NCBI GenBank assembly: GCA_902517425.1 | Contig: CABYCI010000008.1 | Location: 1-35,698, forward strand | Origin: an uncultured SAR86 cluster bacterium | Lineage (GTDB): Bacteria > Pseudomonadota > Gammaproteobacteria > Magnimaribacterales > D2472 | Direction: 5' to 3' | DNA length: 35,698 bases | Part shown: positions 25,751-34,574 of the stretch, piece by piece | Layout of the letters: each line of letters starts with the position of its first letter | Numbering within the stretch: position 1 is the stretch's first letter | Notes under the pieces: model-generated | The model's database searches: none | Told to the model about the DNA's origin: nothing | What the model saw: the letters and a program-made list of their open reading frames with translations, nothing else | Translations under genes and position numbers: made by a program

Positions 25751-25754
25751 TGAA

Positions 25755-25784
25755 TTTATATTGGGACAACTAAATAAATATCAA
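25755..25784 (-). promoter_or_regulatory. Promoter for lon abutting its start codon
   Basis: TTGATA (25779-25784, five of six consensus bases) and TATAAA (25755-25760, five of six) are 18 bp apart on the minus strand. The -35 box overlaps the clpX stop codon. The -10 ends 4 nt before the lon ATG, which predicts a transcript beginning at or just around the start codon. No heat-shock-type promoter was recognised here. Confidence 0.55.
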
Positions 25785-27037
25785 TTACCAGATGAGGTTT
25801 TTTTAGGATTTGTTTTTAGCAGCTTTATTGGTTCAGTTTTTGACACTACAGTCTTTTCGTCAATTATGACTTTTTCAAGCTGATCATTTGGCAAGCCAAA
25901 CATTGTTTCCATCAAAAGCTCTTCCATGATTGATCTGAGGCCTCTAGCTCCAGTTTTTCTTTTTATTGCCTGTTTTGCAATCTCCTGTAATGCTTCATCT
26001 CTAAAAGACAATTCAACATCATCAATCTCAAATAAATGTTTATATTGATTAACTAAAGCATTTTTAGGTTCTTTTAAAATACGAACTAAGGCATCTTCAT
26101 CTAGCTCATGAAGATTAGATATAACTGGAAGACGGCCAACAAATTCTGGTATTAATCCATATTTAACAAGATCTTCTGGTTCAAGGTTATCTATATTAGT
26201 ATTTATTTTTTCTAAATTAGAATTTTTATCTACATTAGCACTAAAGCCTATACCTACTTTGTTAGTTCTTTGCTCTATAACTTTGTTTAGACCTGAGAAG
26301 GCTCCTCCACAAATAAATAAAATATTTGATGTATCGATTTGAATAAATTCTTGTTGAGGATGTTTTCTTCCTCCTTGAGGTGGAATAGAGGCAACAGTTC
26401 CTTCAATTAGTTTTAATAAAGCTTGTTGCACTCCCTCTCCAGATACATCTCTTGTTATAGATGGGTTATCAGACTTACGAGCAATTTTGTCAATTTCATC
26501 TATGTATACTATTCCTAGCTCAGCTTTTTCTGGATCATAATCTGCTTTTTGTAAAAGTTTTTGAATGATATTTTCGACATCCTCTCCGACATATCCTGCC
26601 TCTGTTAAAGTTGTTGCATCAGCAATTGTAAAGGGAACATTGAGCACCTTTGCAAGAGTTTGAGCTAGGAGTGTTTTGCCACTTCCAGTTGGTCCTAGCA
26701 ATAAAACATTACTCTTTTGTAATTCTACATCCTCATTTGATTTAGCTTTTTTGAGTCTTTTATAATGGTTATAGACTGCAACAGATAAAACTTTTTTTGC
26801 TTTCTCTTGACCAATCACATAATCATCGAGCTGATTAAAAATTTCTAAAGGTGATAATAAATGATCATATGTAACATCTTCATCACTTTTTATTTCTTCT
26901 TCAATAATATCGTTACATAGATCTACGCATTCATTGCAAATGTATACACTTGGGCCTGCTATTAATTTTTTTACGTCGTCTTGAACTTTTCCACAAAAAG
27001 AACAATTTAATTTATCTGATGAGCTATCCTTTACCAC
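25781..27037 (-). CDS. clpX: ClpXP protease ATPase subunit ClpX
   Basis: The unfoldase that recognises tagged proteins and feeds them to ClpP. The 418 residues include the N-terminal zinc-binding domain with Cys12, Cys15, Cys34 and Cys37, Walker [19 protein letters not shown], Walker [12 protein letters not shown], and the [16 protein letters not shown] sensor-2 region. LIGF-type ClpP-contact loops are usual in the family; the equivalent here ([10 protein letters not shown]) is present. The start is GTG with an AGAGGAT Shine-Dalgarno 5 nt away. It begins 2 nt after the clpP stop, in the conserved tig-clpP-clpX-lon order. Confidence 0.97.
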   Translation of the reverse strand: MVKDSSSDKLNCSFCGKVQDDVKKLIAGPSVYICNECVDLCNDIIEEEIKSDEDVTYDHLLSPLEIFNQLDDYVIGQEKAKKVLSVAVYNHYKRLKKAKSNEDVELQKSNVLLLGPTGSGKTLLAQTLAKVLNVPFTIADATTLTEAGYVGEDVENIIQKLLQKADYDPEKAELGIVYIDEIDKIARKSDNPSITRDVSGEGVQQALLKLIEGTVASIPPQGGRKHPQQEFIQIDTSNILFICGGAFSGLNKVIEQRTNKVGIGFSANVDKNSNLEKINTNIDNLEPEDLVKYGLIPEFVGRLPVISNLHELDEDALVRILKEPKNALVNQYKHLFEIDDVELSFRDEALQEIAKQAIKRKTGARGLRSIMEELLMETMFGLPNDQLEKVIIDEKTVVSKTEPIKLLKTNPKKTSSGN

Positions 27038-27039
27038 TT

Positions 27040-27639
27040 TTATCCTCTTTGTTCCAAAATGCTATCTACTATTCCATATGACATTGCAGACTCTGCATCT
27101 AAAAAGTTATCTCTGTCTGTGTCTTTCTCAATTTTCTTTATAGAGTGTCCTGTATGTTTAGCTAATATCTCATTAACAATTTTCTTCATATGCAGAATTT
27201 CTTTTGCATGAATCTCAAAGTCAGATGCTTGGCCTTGGAACCCTCCTAATGGTTGATGAATCATTATTCTTGAATTAGGTAAAGCAAATCTTTTTTTATT
27301 ATCTCCACCAGCAAGCAAAAGAGCTCCCATACTAGCTGCTTGGCCTATACATAATGTTGAAATGGATGGTTTAACAAATTGCATGGTGTCATAGATGGCT
27401 AAACCTGCAGAAATACTTCCACCTGGTGAATTGATATAAATTGAAATATCCTTTTCTGGATTTTCTGATTCAAGGAAAAGTAACTGAGCAACCACTAGAT
27501 TTGAAATATAATCGTCAATCGGACCAGATAGAAAAATAACTCTTTCTTTTAAAAGTCTAGAATAAATATCAAATGACCTTTCACCTCTTGGCGTTTGTTC
27601 AATAACCATTGGGATTAAGGCTGATTGGATATCTGTCAT
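27040..27639 (-). CDS. clpP: ATP-dependent Clp protease proteolytic subunit
   Basis: The tetradecameric serine protease chamber used by ClpX. At 199 residues it has the typical length. The catalytic triad is readable: Ser103 in [11 protein letters not shown], His128 in MIHQPLGG, and Asp177 in DTDRDNF. The N-terminal stretch before [12 protein letters not shown] corresponds to the propeptide region. It starts 3 nt after the tig stop with a modest AGG Shine-Dalgarno and runs into clpX with a 2-nt gap, so tig, clpP and clpX form one operon. Confidence 0.97.
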   Translation of the reverse strand: MTDIQSALIPMVIEQTPRGERSFDIYSRLLKERVIFLSGPIDDYISNLVVAQLLFLESENPEKDISIYINSPGGSISAGLAIYDTMQFVKPSISTLCIGQAASMGALLLAGGDNKKRFALPNSRIMIHQPLGGFQGQASDFEIHAKEILHMKKIVNEILAKHTGHSIKKIEKDTDRDNFLDAESAMSYGIVDSILEQRG

Positions 27640-27642
27640 AAT

Positions 27643-28944
27643 TTATACCTGTTTATTTGCAAGTTCCGAAAATTTTATCACTTTCTTCTTAGATTTAAGT
27701 ACATTTTCTAATTTTTCAACCAATTGTTGCTCCAAAACTACCATTTTAAATTGTTCAAGTTGTTGGGGTTGACCGCTTATCCATTTCTTATATTGTTCTG
27801 CATCTTTGTATCTTTTGGACTCCTCTTCAATAAAACTGTCAATATCCTCTTTGCTAACAGTTATTTCAAAATGTTTAATCATTTCTGCAAATAAAAGGTC
27901 TAACCTGACTCTTTTTTCTGCTTTTTCGGTAAATGTATCTATTGGGAATAAATCATCACCTGCATTTTCTTCTGTATGTCCTATTCTCATTAAGGCATCT
28001 TTTCTCATTAAATCAGCCTGTTCATTTATAGTTGATATTGGAGCTTTAAAAGTATTGGTTTTTAATAAAGTTTCATACATCGATTCTTTGGTTAGTTCTT
28101 TTTCTTGAACACTTACTTCGTTGTTCATTCTTTTAATAATTTCTTCTTTAAATTCAGACTCATCCTTTACATCCATCTGAAGTTTTTCAAATAAATCTTT
28201 ATCTATTTTCGCCTCAGTAATTTCTTGAACATTTTTTAAATCAATTTCAAACTCTGCATCAACATTAGCTAAGTCTTTCTTAAAATAGTCTTCAGGAAAT
28301 TTACAATTAATTGTAAATTTTGAAGGTTTTTTACCTAATATTGAGTCTTCAAATCCTGGAATCATTGATTTGCTTCCTAAAATTAATTTAAAATCTTTTG
28401 AAGAATTTCCTTCAAATTCTTCGCCATCAATTTTTCCAAGAAAGTCTATTACAACCTGATCATCAAGCTGTGCTTCTCTTTTGACATCTTTCCAGTCGCC
28501 ATATCTTTTTAAAATATCTTCTACAGCTTTATCAATGTCGCTGTTTTCAATATCAATGGCAAACTCCTCATAGTTAGACCATCTTGAAAATTTTGGTTTA
28601 ATTTCAGGAAAAATTTCTATAATTGCAGAATATGTAAGCGGTTTTTTAGGATCTTCTGAATCAATAGTAACTTTTGGCGATGATGCTGGCCTTATTTCAT
28701 TTTCGGTAATAGCTTTTGGATATGATTCTTGTATAAGCTCATTTACAACCTCAGCATGAATGGATTGACCATATCTTTGTTCTAACACATCATCAGGTAC
28801 ATTGCCTTTTCTAAATCCATCAATCTTTGCTTTAGTCTTTATGTTTTTTATTTTTGCATCAAATTTTGCATCATAATTTCCAACATCTACTGATATGGTT
28901 ATTTTTCTTTCTAAGTCTTTTAATTTTTTTATTTTAACTTTCAT
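27643..28944 (-). CDS. tig: Trigger factor
   Basis: A ribosome-bound chaperone that meets nascent chains at the exit tunnel. The 433 residues fit the three-domain family. The N-terminal ribosome-binding domain has GFRKGNVP in place of the usual GFRxGKVP signature. The central FKBP-type domain runs from about DQVVIDFLGKIDGEEFEGN to the FKKDLANVDAEFEI segment. The C-terminal arms are helical and rich in Lys/Glu. An AGGA Shine-Dalgarno lies 6-7 nt before the ATG. The ATG is only 13 nt after the encoded CCA of tRNA-His, so the two are probably transcribed together. It heads tig-clpP-clpX. Confidence 0.94.
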   Translation of the reverse strand: MKVKIKKLKDLERKITISVDVGNYDAKFDAKIKNIKTKAKIDGFRKGNVPDDVLEQRYGQSIHAEVVNELIQESYPKAITENEIRPASSPKVTIDSEDPKKPLTYSAIIEIFPEIKPKFSRWSNYEEFAIDIENSDIDKAVEDILKRYGDWKDVKREAQLDDQVVIDFLGKIDGEEFEGNSSKDFKLILGSKSMIPGFEDSILGKKPSKFTINCKFPEDYFKKDLANVDAEFEIDLKNVQEITEAKIDKDLFEKLQMDVKDESEFKEEIIKRMNNEVSVQEKELTKESMYETLLKTNTFKAPISTINEQADLMRKDALMRIGHTEENAGDDLFPIDTFTEKAEKRVRLDLLFAEMIKHFEITVSKEDIDSFIEEESKRYKDAEQYKKWISGQPQQLEQFKMVVLEQQLVEKLENVLKSKKKVIKFSELANKQV

Positions 28945-28957
28945 TTTTTTTCCTTAA

Positions 28958-29035
28958 TGGGGCGAGCGATGGGGTTCGAACCCACGGCCTCCGGAGCCAC
29001 AATCCAGCGCTCTAACCTACTGAGCTACGCCCGCC
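28958..29035 (-). tRNA. tRNA-His (anticodon GTG)
   Basis: A full cloverleaf. The acceptor stem is GCGGGCG with CGCTCGC (one G-U pair), followed by a D arm TAGCTCAG. The anticodon stem CTGGA/TCCGG has loop TTGTGGC (anticodon GTG). The T arm is GTGGG TTCGAAC CCCAT. The histidine identity element, an extra G at -1 opposite C73, is present at 29035, and CCA is encoded at 28958-28960. It is divergent from gdh and directly upstream of tig. Confidence 0.97.
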
Positions 29036-29047
29036 ACAAGACTCGGT

Positions 29048-29075
29048 ATTATAGTTTAAAAAAAATTATTATCTA
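29048..29075 (-). promoter_or_regulatory. Probable promoter for tRNA-His-tig
   Basis: A perfect TATAAT (29048-29053, minus strand) lies 12 nt before the tRNA 5' end. TAGATA (29070-29075, four of six consensus bases) lies 16 bp further upstream. It would drive the tRNA and, by read-through, tig-clpP-clpX. Confidence 0.6.
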
Positions 29076-29121
29076 TTTTTTTGTCATGCTAATATATTAT
29101 TGTCTATAGGGGTAATAAATA

Positions 29122-30522
29122 ATGAGCGGTTTTCTTGCAGATACAACAAAGTATGTAAATAAAGCTCTGAAGTTAACAGATTTATCGGATGGTCTCGCAA
29201 ATAAAATCATTACTTGCAATTCTACATATACAGTTAGATTCGGTGTTCGACTAAGAGGTGAGATTTTTACATTTGAAGGATGGAGGTCAGTTCATTCCGA
29301 ACACATGGAACCAACGAAAGGTGGAATAAGGTTTGATTTAGATACTCACGCAGAAGAAGTAGAAGCTTTAGCAGCTTTAATGTCATATAAATGTGCAATC
29401 ATAAATGTTCCATATGGTGGTTCAAAAGGTGGACTTAAAATTGATCCAACACAATGGAAAAGAGCGGAATTAGAAAAAATTACGAGAAGGTTTGCACAAG
29501 AATTAATTAAGCGAGATTTGATAAGCCCTTCTATGAATGTCCCCGCTCCAGATATTGGGACTTCTTCTAGAGAAATGGCTTGGATTGCAGATGAATATAG
29601 AAAAATGCATCCTGCTGACATAAATGGTGCTGCATGTGTTACTGGAAAACCTCCAAGCAAGAATGGTCTCGTTGGAAGAGAAGAAGCAACTGGAAGAGGT
29701 GTTCAATATATTGTAAGAGAATTTTTTAAAAATCCAGAACTCCTTAAATTGGTTAAATTGGATGATAATTTATCAACTAAAACATTTATCCTTCAAGGCC
29801 TTGGTAATGTTGGTTATAACTTATCAAAATTTTTAACAGAAGATGATGATCTCAAATTAATAGGTATTTCTGAGTTTAATGGCGGTATATTCAATGAGGA
29901 TGGCATTAATGTAGAGCATGCAAAAAAATATTTTTCTAAACATAAAACTTTCGAAGGTTATCCTAAGGCAACATTTATCAAAGATTCATCTTTATTGTTA
30001 AAAAGACAATGCGATATTTTAATACCTGCTGCACGTGAAAATGTGATAACAGAAAAAAATGCTGAAGATATATCTACTAAATTAATTGTTGAAGCTGCAA
30101 ATGGTCCTGTTAGTTATAAAGGAAATCAAGTTTTAAATAGAAAAAAAATATTTGTAATCCCAGATATTCTTGCAAACGCTGGCGGTGTTGCTGTTAGTTA
30201 TTTTGAGTGGGTAAAAAATATAAGGCATATCAGATTTGGAAGGTTAGAAAAGAGAAGAAATCAGTTACAAATTAATAATCTTATTGAAGCAATTGAAGTT
30301 ATGACTGGCAAGTCTATGCCTAAGAAATATAAGACTAATTTTATGGACGGTATAGAAGAAATAGATCTAATTAGGTCTGGGCTTGATGACATGATGATCG
30401 ATGGTTTCCAATGCGTTAAGAAAGAATTCTTAGAAACAGAAAAAATTCCTGACTTTAGGACTGCAGCATTCAAGGTTGCTATAGATAAGATAGCACTTTC
30501 ATATGACTTTATTGGTTTGTAG
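29122..30522 (+). CDS. Glutamate dehydrogenase (Glu/Leu/Phe/Val family)
   Basis: A 466-residue oxidoreductase that interconverts glutamate and 2-oxoglutarate plus ammonia. The substrate site is clear: EGWRSVHSEHMEPTKGGIRF (Lys66), Lys90, the catalytic Lys102 in PYGGSKGGL, and Asp144 in PAPDIGTSS. The dinucleotide fold has QGLGNVG (about 225-231). At the end of the next strand there is an acidic residue (ISEFNG, Glu251), which in this family usually favours NAD over NADP. The sequence looks more like the hexameric catabolic GDH group than like leucine or phenylalanine dehydrogenases, but amino-acid choice is not proven. An AGGGG Shine-Dalgarno lies 9 nt before the ATG. A TTGTCA and several TA-rich hexamers lie in the 86-bp divergent gap, but I could not fix a single promoter. 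Confidence 0.88.
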   Translation: MSGFLADTTKYVNKALKLTDLSDGLANKIITCNSTYTVRFGVRLRGEIFTFEGWRSVHSEHMEPTKGGIRFDLDTHAEEVEALAALMSYKCAIINVPYGGSKGGLKIDPTQWKRAELEKITRRFAQELIKRDLISPSMNVPAPDIGTSSREMAWIADEYRKMHPADINGAACVTGKPPSKNGLVGREEATGRGVQYIVREFFKNPELLKLVKLDDNLSTKTFILQGLGNVGYNLSKFLTEDDDLKLIGISEFNGGIFNEDGINVEHAKKYFSKHKTFEGYPKATFIKDSSLLLKRQCDILIPAARENVITEKNAEDISTKLIVEAANGPVSYKGNQVLNRKKIFVIPDILANAGGVAVSYFEWVKNIRHIRFGRLEKRRNQLQINNLIEAIEVMTGKSMPKKYKTNFMDGIEEIDLIRSGLDDMMIDGFQCVKKEFLETEKIPDFRTAAFKVAIDKIALSYDFIGL

Positions 30523-30526
30523 AAAA

Positions 30527-31168
30527 TTAAGGGAAATAAATTTTATCTGAGCCTTCACACCATTCTTCATATTTATTCATAACAGATTTAAATATATTTG
30601 AGTCTAAGAAATTCATTAGCACTCTTTGAATGCCAGGTATATTTTGTTGAGAGTCAAACCACTCTTGATCCGCAATCCTAAATTGTCTTATAAAAGGCAA
30701 AATTAAAATATCTAACTTGCTAATGCTATTACCAAAAAACCAATTAGTGCCATCAATTATTGTCTCTAATTTTTTTAAAATATTTAGACATTCATTCTGA
30801 TGATGTTCAACGTCAACATCCTCGTATCTATTTGAGTACTTATATCTATCGAGATGATATTTAAATTTATCATCAAATAAATCTATTAATTCTTCAGTCA
30901 GATTAATTTGATTTTGTTTTATATTTCCTTCAAAAACATTAGTTATATTTAAAGCCCAATTAACAATATCTATACTTTCATCAATAATTTTATCTTCTAG
31001 AATAAGAACTGGTACTGTTCCTTTTGGAGAGGCCTCTAGCATATGCTCTGGTTTATTATTGAGCCTCACTTCTCTCAGTTCACATTTTATATCTGCAAGT
31101 TTTAATATCATTCTTGCTCGCATTGCGTAAGGACATCTTATGAACGAATATAAAATTGGGTAATTCAT
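30527..31168 (-). CDS. Glutathione S-transferase-like protein
   Basis: A two-domain protein of 213 residues. The N-terminal thioredoxin-like domain has the active-site CPYAMRAR (Cys12) and the glutathione-binding cis-proline and Glu-Ser signatures (KGTVPVL and DESIDIV). An all-helical C-terminal domain follows, with a GNSISKLDILILPF N-capping-type segment. The layout is close to E. coli Grx2, but the active site has one cysteine (CPYA, not CPYC), so it would act by a monothiol or GST-type mechanism. It begins 5 nt after the trhO stop and is probably its operon partner. It ends 4 bp from the convergent gdh stop. The substrate is unknown. Confidence 0.85.
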   Translation of the reverse strand: MNYPILYSFIRCPYAMRARMILKLADIKCELREVRLNNKPEHMLEASPKGTVPVLILEDKIIDESIDIVNWALNITNVFEGNIKQNQINLTEELIDLFDDKFKYHLDRYKYSNRYEDVDVEHHQNECLNILKKLETIIDGTNWFFGNSISKLDILILPFIRQFRIADQEWFDSQQNIPGIQRVLMNFLDSNIFKSVMNKYEEWCEGSDKIYFP

Positions 31169-31173
31169 ATAAT

Positions 31174-32106
31174 TTAATTAAATATTTCTTCTTTTGGTCC
31201 AATATGATTTTGATTGCGCTGTTTGGCTAAATCAATTTGTTTTTGTCTGCTCATATATCTTGATTTTTGCTCATCGGTGGTTTCATCAAAACATTTTGAA
31301 CATGCAACGCCGCGAATATATTTGTTTGATTCTTTATCTTTTTCAGTAATTGGCATTCTGCAACCATGACACATATCATAAGTTCCCTCAGATAAATCAT
31401 GTTTAACTGAAACTCTATCATCAAATACAAAACACTCTCCCTCCCAGCTACTGGTATCTTTTGAAACAGATTCAAAATATCTTAGAATTCCTCCTTTTAG
31501 ATGAAAAACGTTATTAAAGCCTTTTTTCTTCATTAAAGATGATGCTTTCTCACATCTAATGCCTCCAGTGCAGAACATAGCTATATTTTTATTCTTCTTT
31601 TCATCATCGGTAAATTTTTGTTTATTGATCCATTCAGGGAACTCTCTAAACTTAGCTGTCTTTGGGTTTAAAGAATTCTTAAATGTACCAATTGAGTATT
31701 CATAGTTATTTCGAGTGTCAATGACGATTGTATCTTTATGATCAATAAGATTATTCCAGTCTTTTGGTTCAACATACTCTCCAACTATCTCAGTTGGATC
31801 AATTGCTTCGTCGCCAATAGTAACGATTTCTTTTTTTAATTTGACCTTAAGTCTTATAAATGGGTTTTTGTCTGAAGATGAAAGTTTAATATCAAGATCT
31901 GCGAAACCTTTTATGTCTTTAATAAAATTTATTGCGGATGAGAGGTTTTTTTGACTAGATGAAGAAATTGTTCCATTAATGCCTTCCCTGCCCACTAATA
32001 TTGTTCCAGAAATAGACATTTTCTTTAACTTTATGCGAATTTCTTTATGGAGCTTTAATGGATCCAAAATCTTTGAAAATTTATATAAGGCAGCAACTTT
32101 ATACAT
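31174..32106 (-). CDS. trhO: tRNA uridine(34) hydroxylase TrhO (YceA-like)
   Basis: A rhodanese-fold enzyme that hydroxylates C5 of wobble uridine 34 in tRNAs using oxygen, the first step toward cmo5U/mo5U. I place the start at the ATG at 32106 (310 residues, MYKVAALYKFSKI), because the ORF-track start lies inside tRNA-Arg. An N-terminal acylphosphatase-like part (VGREGINGTIS) leads to the rhodanese domain (VIDTRNNYEYSIGTFKNSL) with MFCTGGIRCEKAS (Cys179 active loop, Cys184). A C-terminal CHGC ... CSKC pair suggests a metal site. No Shine-Dalgarno is visible. The gene lies 13 nt after the CCA of tRNA-Arg, in line with tRNA-Pro(UGG), a known type of ho5U34 substrate. Confidence 0.9.
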   Translation of the reverse strand: MYKVAALYKFSKILDPLKLHKEIRIKLKKMSISGTILVGREGINGTISSSSQKNLSSAINFIKDIKGFADLDIKLSSSDKNPFIRLKVKLKKEIVTIGDEAIDPTEIVGEYVEPKDWNNLIDHKDTIVIDTRNNYEYSIGTFKNSLNPKTAKFREFPEWINKQKFTDDEKKNKNIAMFCTGGIRCEKASSLMKKKGFNNVFHLKGGILRYFESVSKDTSSWEGECFVFDDRVSVKHDLSEGTYDMCHGCRMPITEKDKESNKYIRGVACSKCFDETTDEQKSRYMSRQKQIDLAKQRNQNHIGPKEEIFN

Positions 32107-32119
32107 ATAAATAAAAAAA

Positions 32120-32196
<77 letters not shown>

Positions 32197-32197
32197 T

Positions 32198-32274
32198 TGG
32201 TCGGGGTAGTAAGATTCGAACTTACGACCACTCGCTCCCAAAGCGAGTGCGCTACCAGACTGCGCTATACCCCG
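32198..32274 (-). tRNA. tRNA-Pro (anticodon TGG)
   Basis: The acceptor stem CGGGGTA/TACCCCG has the C1-G72 pair typical of bacterial tRNA-Pro, with A73 and an encoded CCA at 32198-32200. The anticodon stem CTCGC/GCGAG has loop TTTGGGA (anticodon TGG). The T loop is TTCGAAT. It is the first gene of the tRNA-Pro, tRNA-Arg, trhO, gst-like run. Confidence 0.97.
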
Positions 32275-32283
32275 AGGATGCAA

Positions 32284-32312
32284 ATATTAAAGTTAATACA
32301 AAAAATAAGCAA
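32284..32312 (-). promoter_or_regulatory. Possible promoter for the tRNA-Pro unit
   Basis: On the minus strand TTGCTT (32307-32312) and TAATAT (32284-32289) are 17 bp apart, and the -10 box ends 9 nt before the tRNA 5' end. The matches are moderate (three and four of six). Confidence 0.45.
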
Positions 32313-32353
32313 TCTTCGTAGGCATAAATATTCTTTAATGCAATAATACTAAC

Positions 32354-33193
32354 ATGTCAGCAATAATATTAGACGGTAAAGAACTCTCAAAAATCTCTGA
32401 AGAATCTATCAAAGAAAGAGTTTCAAAACTATCTGAAAAAGGTATAAAACCTACTTTAGCCACAGTGCTTGTTGGTAATGATCCTGCTTCGGAAACATAC
32501 GTAAAAATGAAGAGAAATACCTGCGCCAGGGTAGGTATGGAGTCAATTGCTGTTGAGTTATCTGAGACTACTTCGACAGAAGAGCTTTTAAAGACAATTC
32601 ATAATCTTAATGATGATAAAAATGTACATGGAATACTATTACAACATCCTGTTCCATCTCAAATAGATGAAAGACTTTGCTTTGATGCAATCGATATATC
32701 TAAAGATGTGGATGGAGTAACTTGCCTAGGTTTTGGAAATATGTCTATGGGTATAGATGCTTATGGATCATGCACTCCAGCTGGCATCATAAGATTAATT
32801 GAACATTATCAAATTGATGTTCAAGGCTTAAATGCTGTTGTTGTTGGAAGAAGTCCTATTCTTGGTAAGCCAATGTCAATGATGTTGTTGAACTTAAATG
32901 CAACTGTAACAATTTGTCATTCTAGGACTCAAAATATTGAAAATATTATTAAGAATGCTGATTTAATAGTTGGTGCTGTTGGTATACCAAGATTTATAAA
33001 AACTGATTGGATTAAAAAAGGTGCGGTGGTTATTGATGCCGGCTATCATCCTGAGCAGTGTGGAGATATTGATCTAAATAACATAGAAGAAATAGCAAGC
33101 GCATATACGCCTGTACCTGGAGGTGTTGGACCTATGACAATAAACACATTGATTCTTCAAACTCTTCAATCTGCAGAGAAAGATAATATTTAA
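32354..33193 (+). CDS. folD: Methylenetetrahydrofolate dehydrogenase/cyclohydrolase
   Basis: Bifunctional cytosolic enzyme that converts 5,10-methylene- to 10-formyl-tetrahydrofolate. The 279 residues match the family. The folate site has [17 protein letters not shown] with Tyr49 and the catalytic Lys53. Also visible are [26 protein letters not shown] and the dinucleotide signature [16 protein letters not shown], with the C-terminal [16 protein letters not shown]. No Shine-Dalgarno is present before the ATG; a TAATAC hexamer ends 4 nt upstream. It is divergent from the tRNA-Pro unit and shares a TTAA stop overlap with the convergent DUF4389 gene. Confidence 0.97.
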   Translation: MSAIILDGKELSKISEESIKERVSKLSEKGIKPTLATVLVGNDPASETYVKMKRNTCARVGMESIAVELSETTSTEELLKTIHNLNDDKNVHGILLQHPVPSQIDERLCFDAIDISKDVDGVTCLGFGNMSMGIDAYGSCTPAGIIRLIEHYQIDVQGLNAVVVGRSPILGKPMSMMLLNLNATVTICHSRTQNIENIIKNADLIVGAVGIPRFIKTDWIKKGAVVIDAGYHPEQCGDIDLNNIEEIASAYTPVPGGVGPMTINTLILQTLQSAEKDNI

Positions 33194-33558
33194 CTTTTAG
33201 AGTCTTCTGGTATGTCATCAGATATTTCATCTGATGTTGCTTGCTCGACTTCGTCAACTTCAGCTTCAATAACCTCTTCATCTGTATTGTTATTTTTAAA
33301 AGGAAATGGTTTTTGTTCTGTATGAAATAACAAAAAAGCTAAAGAATCATTAAAAAATTCGATTATGTAATCGTTAAAGTTTGAAATAGAAGGATTTGGT
33401 TTGGAAGTAAATAAAACAAATAAAAATTGAACAAATGCTAGCCCAATACAAATTGTTAAAGCAAAATTTATTGCAAATGCATAAAGCACCATAAAAATAA
33501 ATCTAATCCATTTACTGGATTTTAAAATTTCATCTTTGTCTATATCTATTTTGTTCAT
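33190..33558 (-). CDS. DUF4389 membrane protein
   Basis: A 122-residue protein of the DUF4389 family, with no assigned function. It has a basic cytoplasmic start and a hydrophobic stretch of one or two helices (about 18-50, [31 protein letters not shown]). The family-typical [15 protein letters not shown] and [11 protein letters not shown] segments follow, then a strongly acidic tail ([13 protein letters not shown]). In other Gammaproteobacteria this family shows the same KPN and PFPF motifs. It follows gpsA by 3 nt without its own Shine-Dalgarno, so it is the last gene of htpG-gpsA-DUF4389 and is probably translated by coupling. Its stop overlaps folD by 4 bp. Confidence 0.75.
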   Translation of the reverse strand: MNKIDIDKDEILKSSKWIRFIFMVLYAFAINFALTICIGLAFVQFLFVLFTSKPNPSISNFNDYIIEFFNDSLAFLLFHTEQKPFPFKNNNTDEEVIEAEVDEVEQATSDEISDDIPEDSKS

Positions 33559-33561
33559 AAT

Positions 33562-34572
33562 TTAATATGTAAATTCTACATCAACTTCATGAGGATTATT
33601 AATTAAATCACTAATTAATACGTCTGGAGATGAATCTAAGTAAATTATATTATACAAAGATTCAACTAATGGCATCTTAATGTCTAGTTCTATAGATTCA
33701 TTTTTAATAACTTCTAAAGTTCTTATTCCTTCAGCAACTTGACCAATTTTCTCTTTAGCTTTGTCTATTTTCATACCTTTTCCAAGGTTATAACCTAGCT
33801 GATAATTTCTAGATAATTTAGAAGTGCATGTTGCTACCAAATCTCCCATACCAGCGAGACCCAGAAATGTAATTGGATTTGCTCCTTTGGCAACAGCAAA
33901 TCTACTCATTTCAGCCATACTTCTTGTTAAAATTAAACCAATAGCATTTTCTCCAACTTTTAATGAGTCAGCCATTCCGCAAATAATTGCATAGATATTC
34001 TTTAAGGCGCCAGCAAATTCAACGCCCTGCATGTCATTACTAGAGTATATTTTGAATGTTTGTGATGAAAGAACAGATTTTACTGAATTTATAAGTTCAT
34101 TATCTGGGCTTGCGATTACAGAACCAGCTACTTTATTATCAGCAATTTCTTTTGCTAGATTTGGCCCACTTAAAACACCAAGTGTATTTCCAACTTTTCC
34201 AGTAATTACTTCAGAGAGCGGTCTAAATGGTTTTCCTAAAATTCCCTTGGTGCATGAGATAAGATAAGAATCATCCTCTATTAAGTTGCTTATTCGTTGG
34301 ATTATTTGTTGAAAGATAATACTAGGCGTTGCTATAAAAACCATAGATGTATCTTTCAAGACTTCTTCGAGAGAATCTGTAGCTTCGATATTTTCTGAAA
34401 GTTTTAATTCTGGGTGGTATGTTGTGTTGGCGCCTTCAGAATTTATTCTTAAAGCTTGTTCAGAATCGCGAACCCATAATGAGACGCTGTATCCGTTTGA
34501 AGCTGCCAAGTTTGCTAATACAGTTCCAAAACTACCCCCACCTAGGACAGCAATTTTTTTATATGGATTCAT
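33562..34572 (-). CDS. gpsA: Glycerol-3-phosphate dehydrogenase [NAD(P)+]
   Basis: Reduces dihydroxyacetone phosphate to sn-glycerol-3-phosphate, the backbone of membrane phospholipids. The 336 residues start with the dinucleotide fold (IAVLGGGSFGTVLANLAASNG). LGVLSGPNLAKEI and the catalytic lysine Lys191 in EFAGALKNIYAIICGMADSL follow. GLAGMGDLVATCTSKLSRNYQLG and AEGIRTLEVI match the C-terminal helical domain. It starts 2 nt after the htpG stop with no clear Shine-Dalgarno, so it depends on htpG transcription and probably on its translation. Confidence 0.96.
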   Translation of the reverse strand: MNPYKKIAVLGGGSFGTVLANLAASNGYSVSLWVRDSEQALRINSEGANTTYHPELKLSENIEATDSLEEVLKDTSMVFIATPSIIFQQIIQRISNLIEDDSYLISCTKGILGKPFRPLSEVITGKVGNTLGVLSGPNLAKEIADNKVAGSVIASPDNELINSVKSVLSSQTFKIYSSNDMQGVEFAGALKNIYAIICGMADSLKVGENAIGLILTRSMAEMSRFAVAKGANPITFLGLAGMGDLVATCTSKLSRNYQLGYNLGKGMKIDKAKEKIGQVAEGIRTLEVIKNESIELDIKMPLVESLYNIIYLDSSPDVLISDLINNPHEVDVEFTY

Positions 34573-34574
34573 TT

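Noticed and set aside
29081-29110. TTGTCA-18-TATAGG as gdh promoter
   Set aside because: A start at the usual distance would exclude the AGGGG Shine-Dalgarno from the mRNA; another -10 (TATTAT at 29095) lacks a good -35, so neither is asserted.
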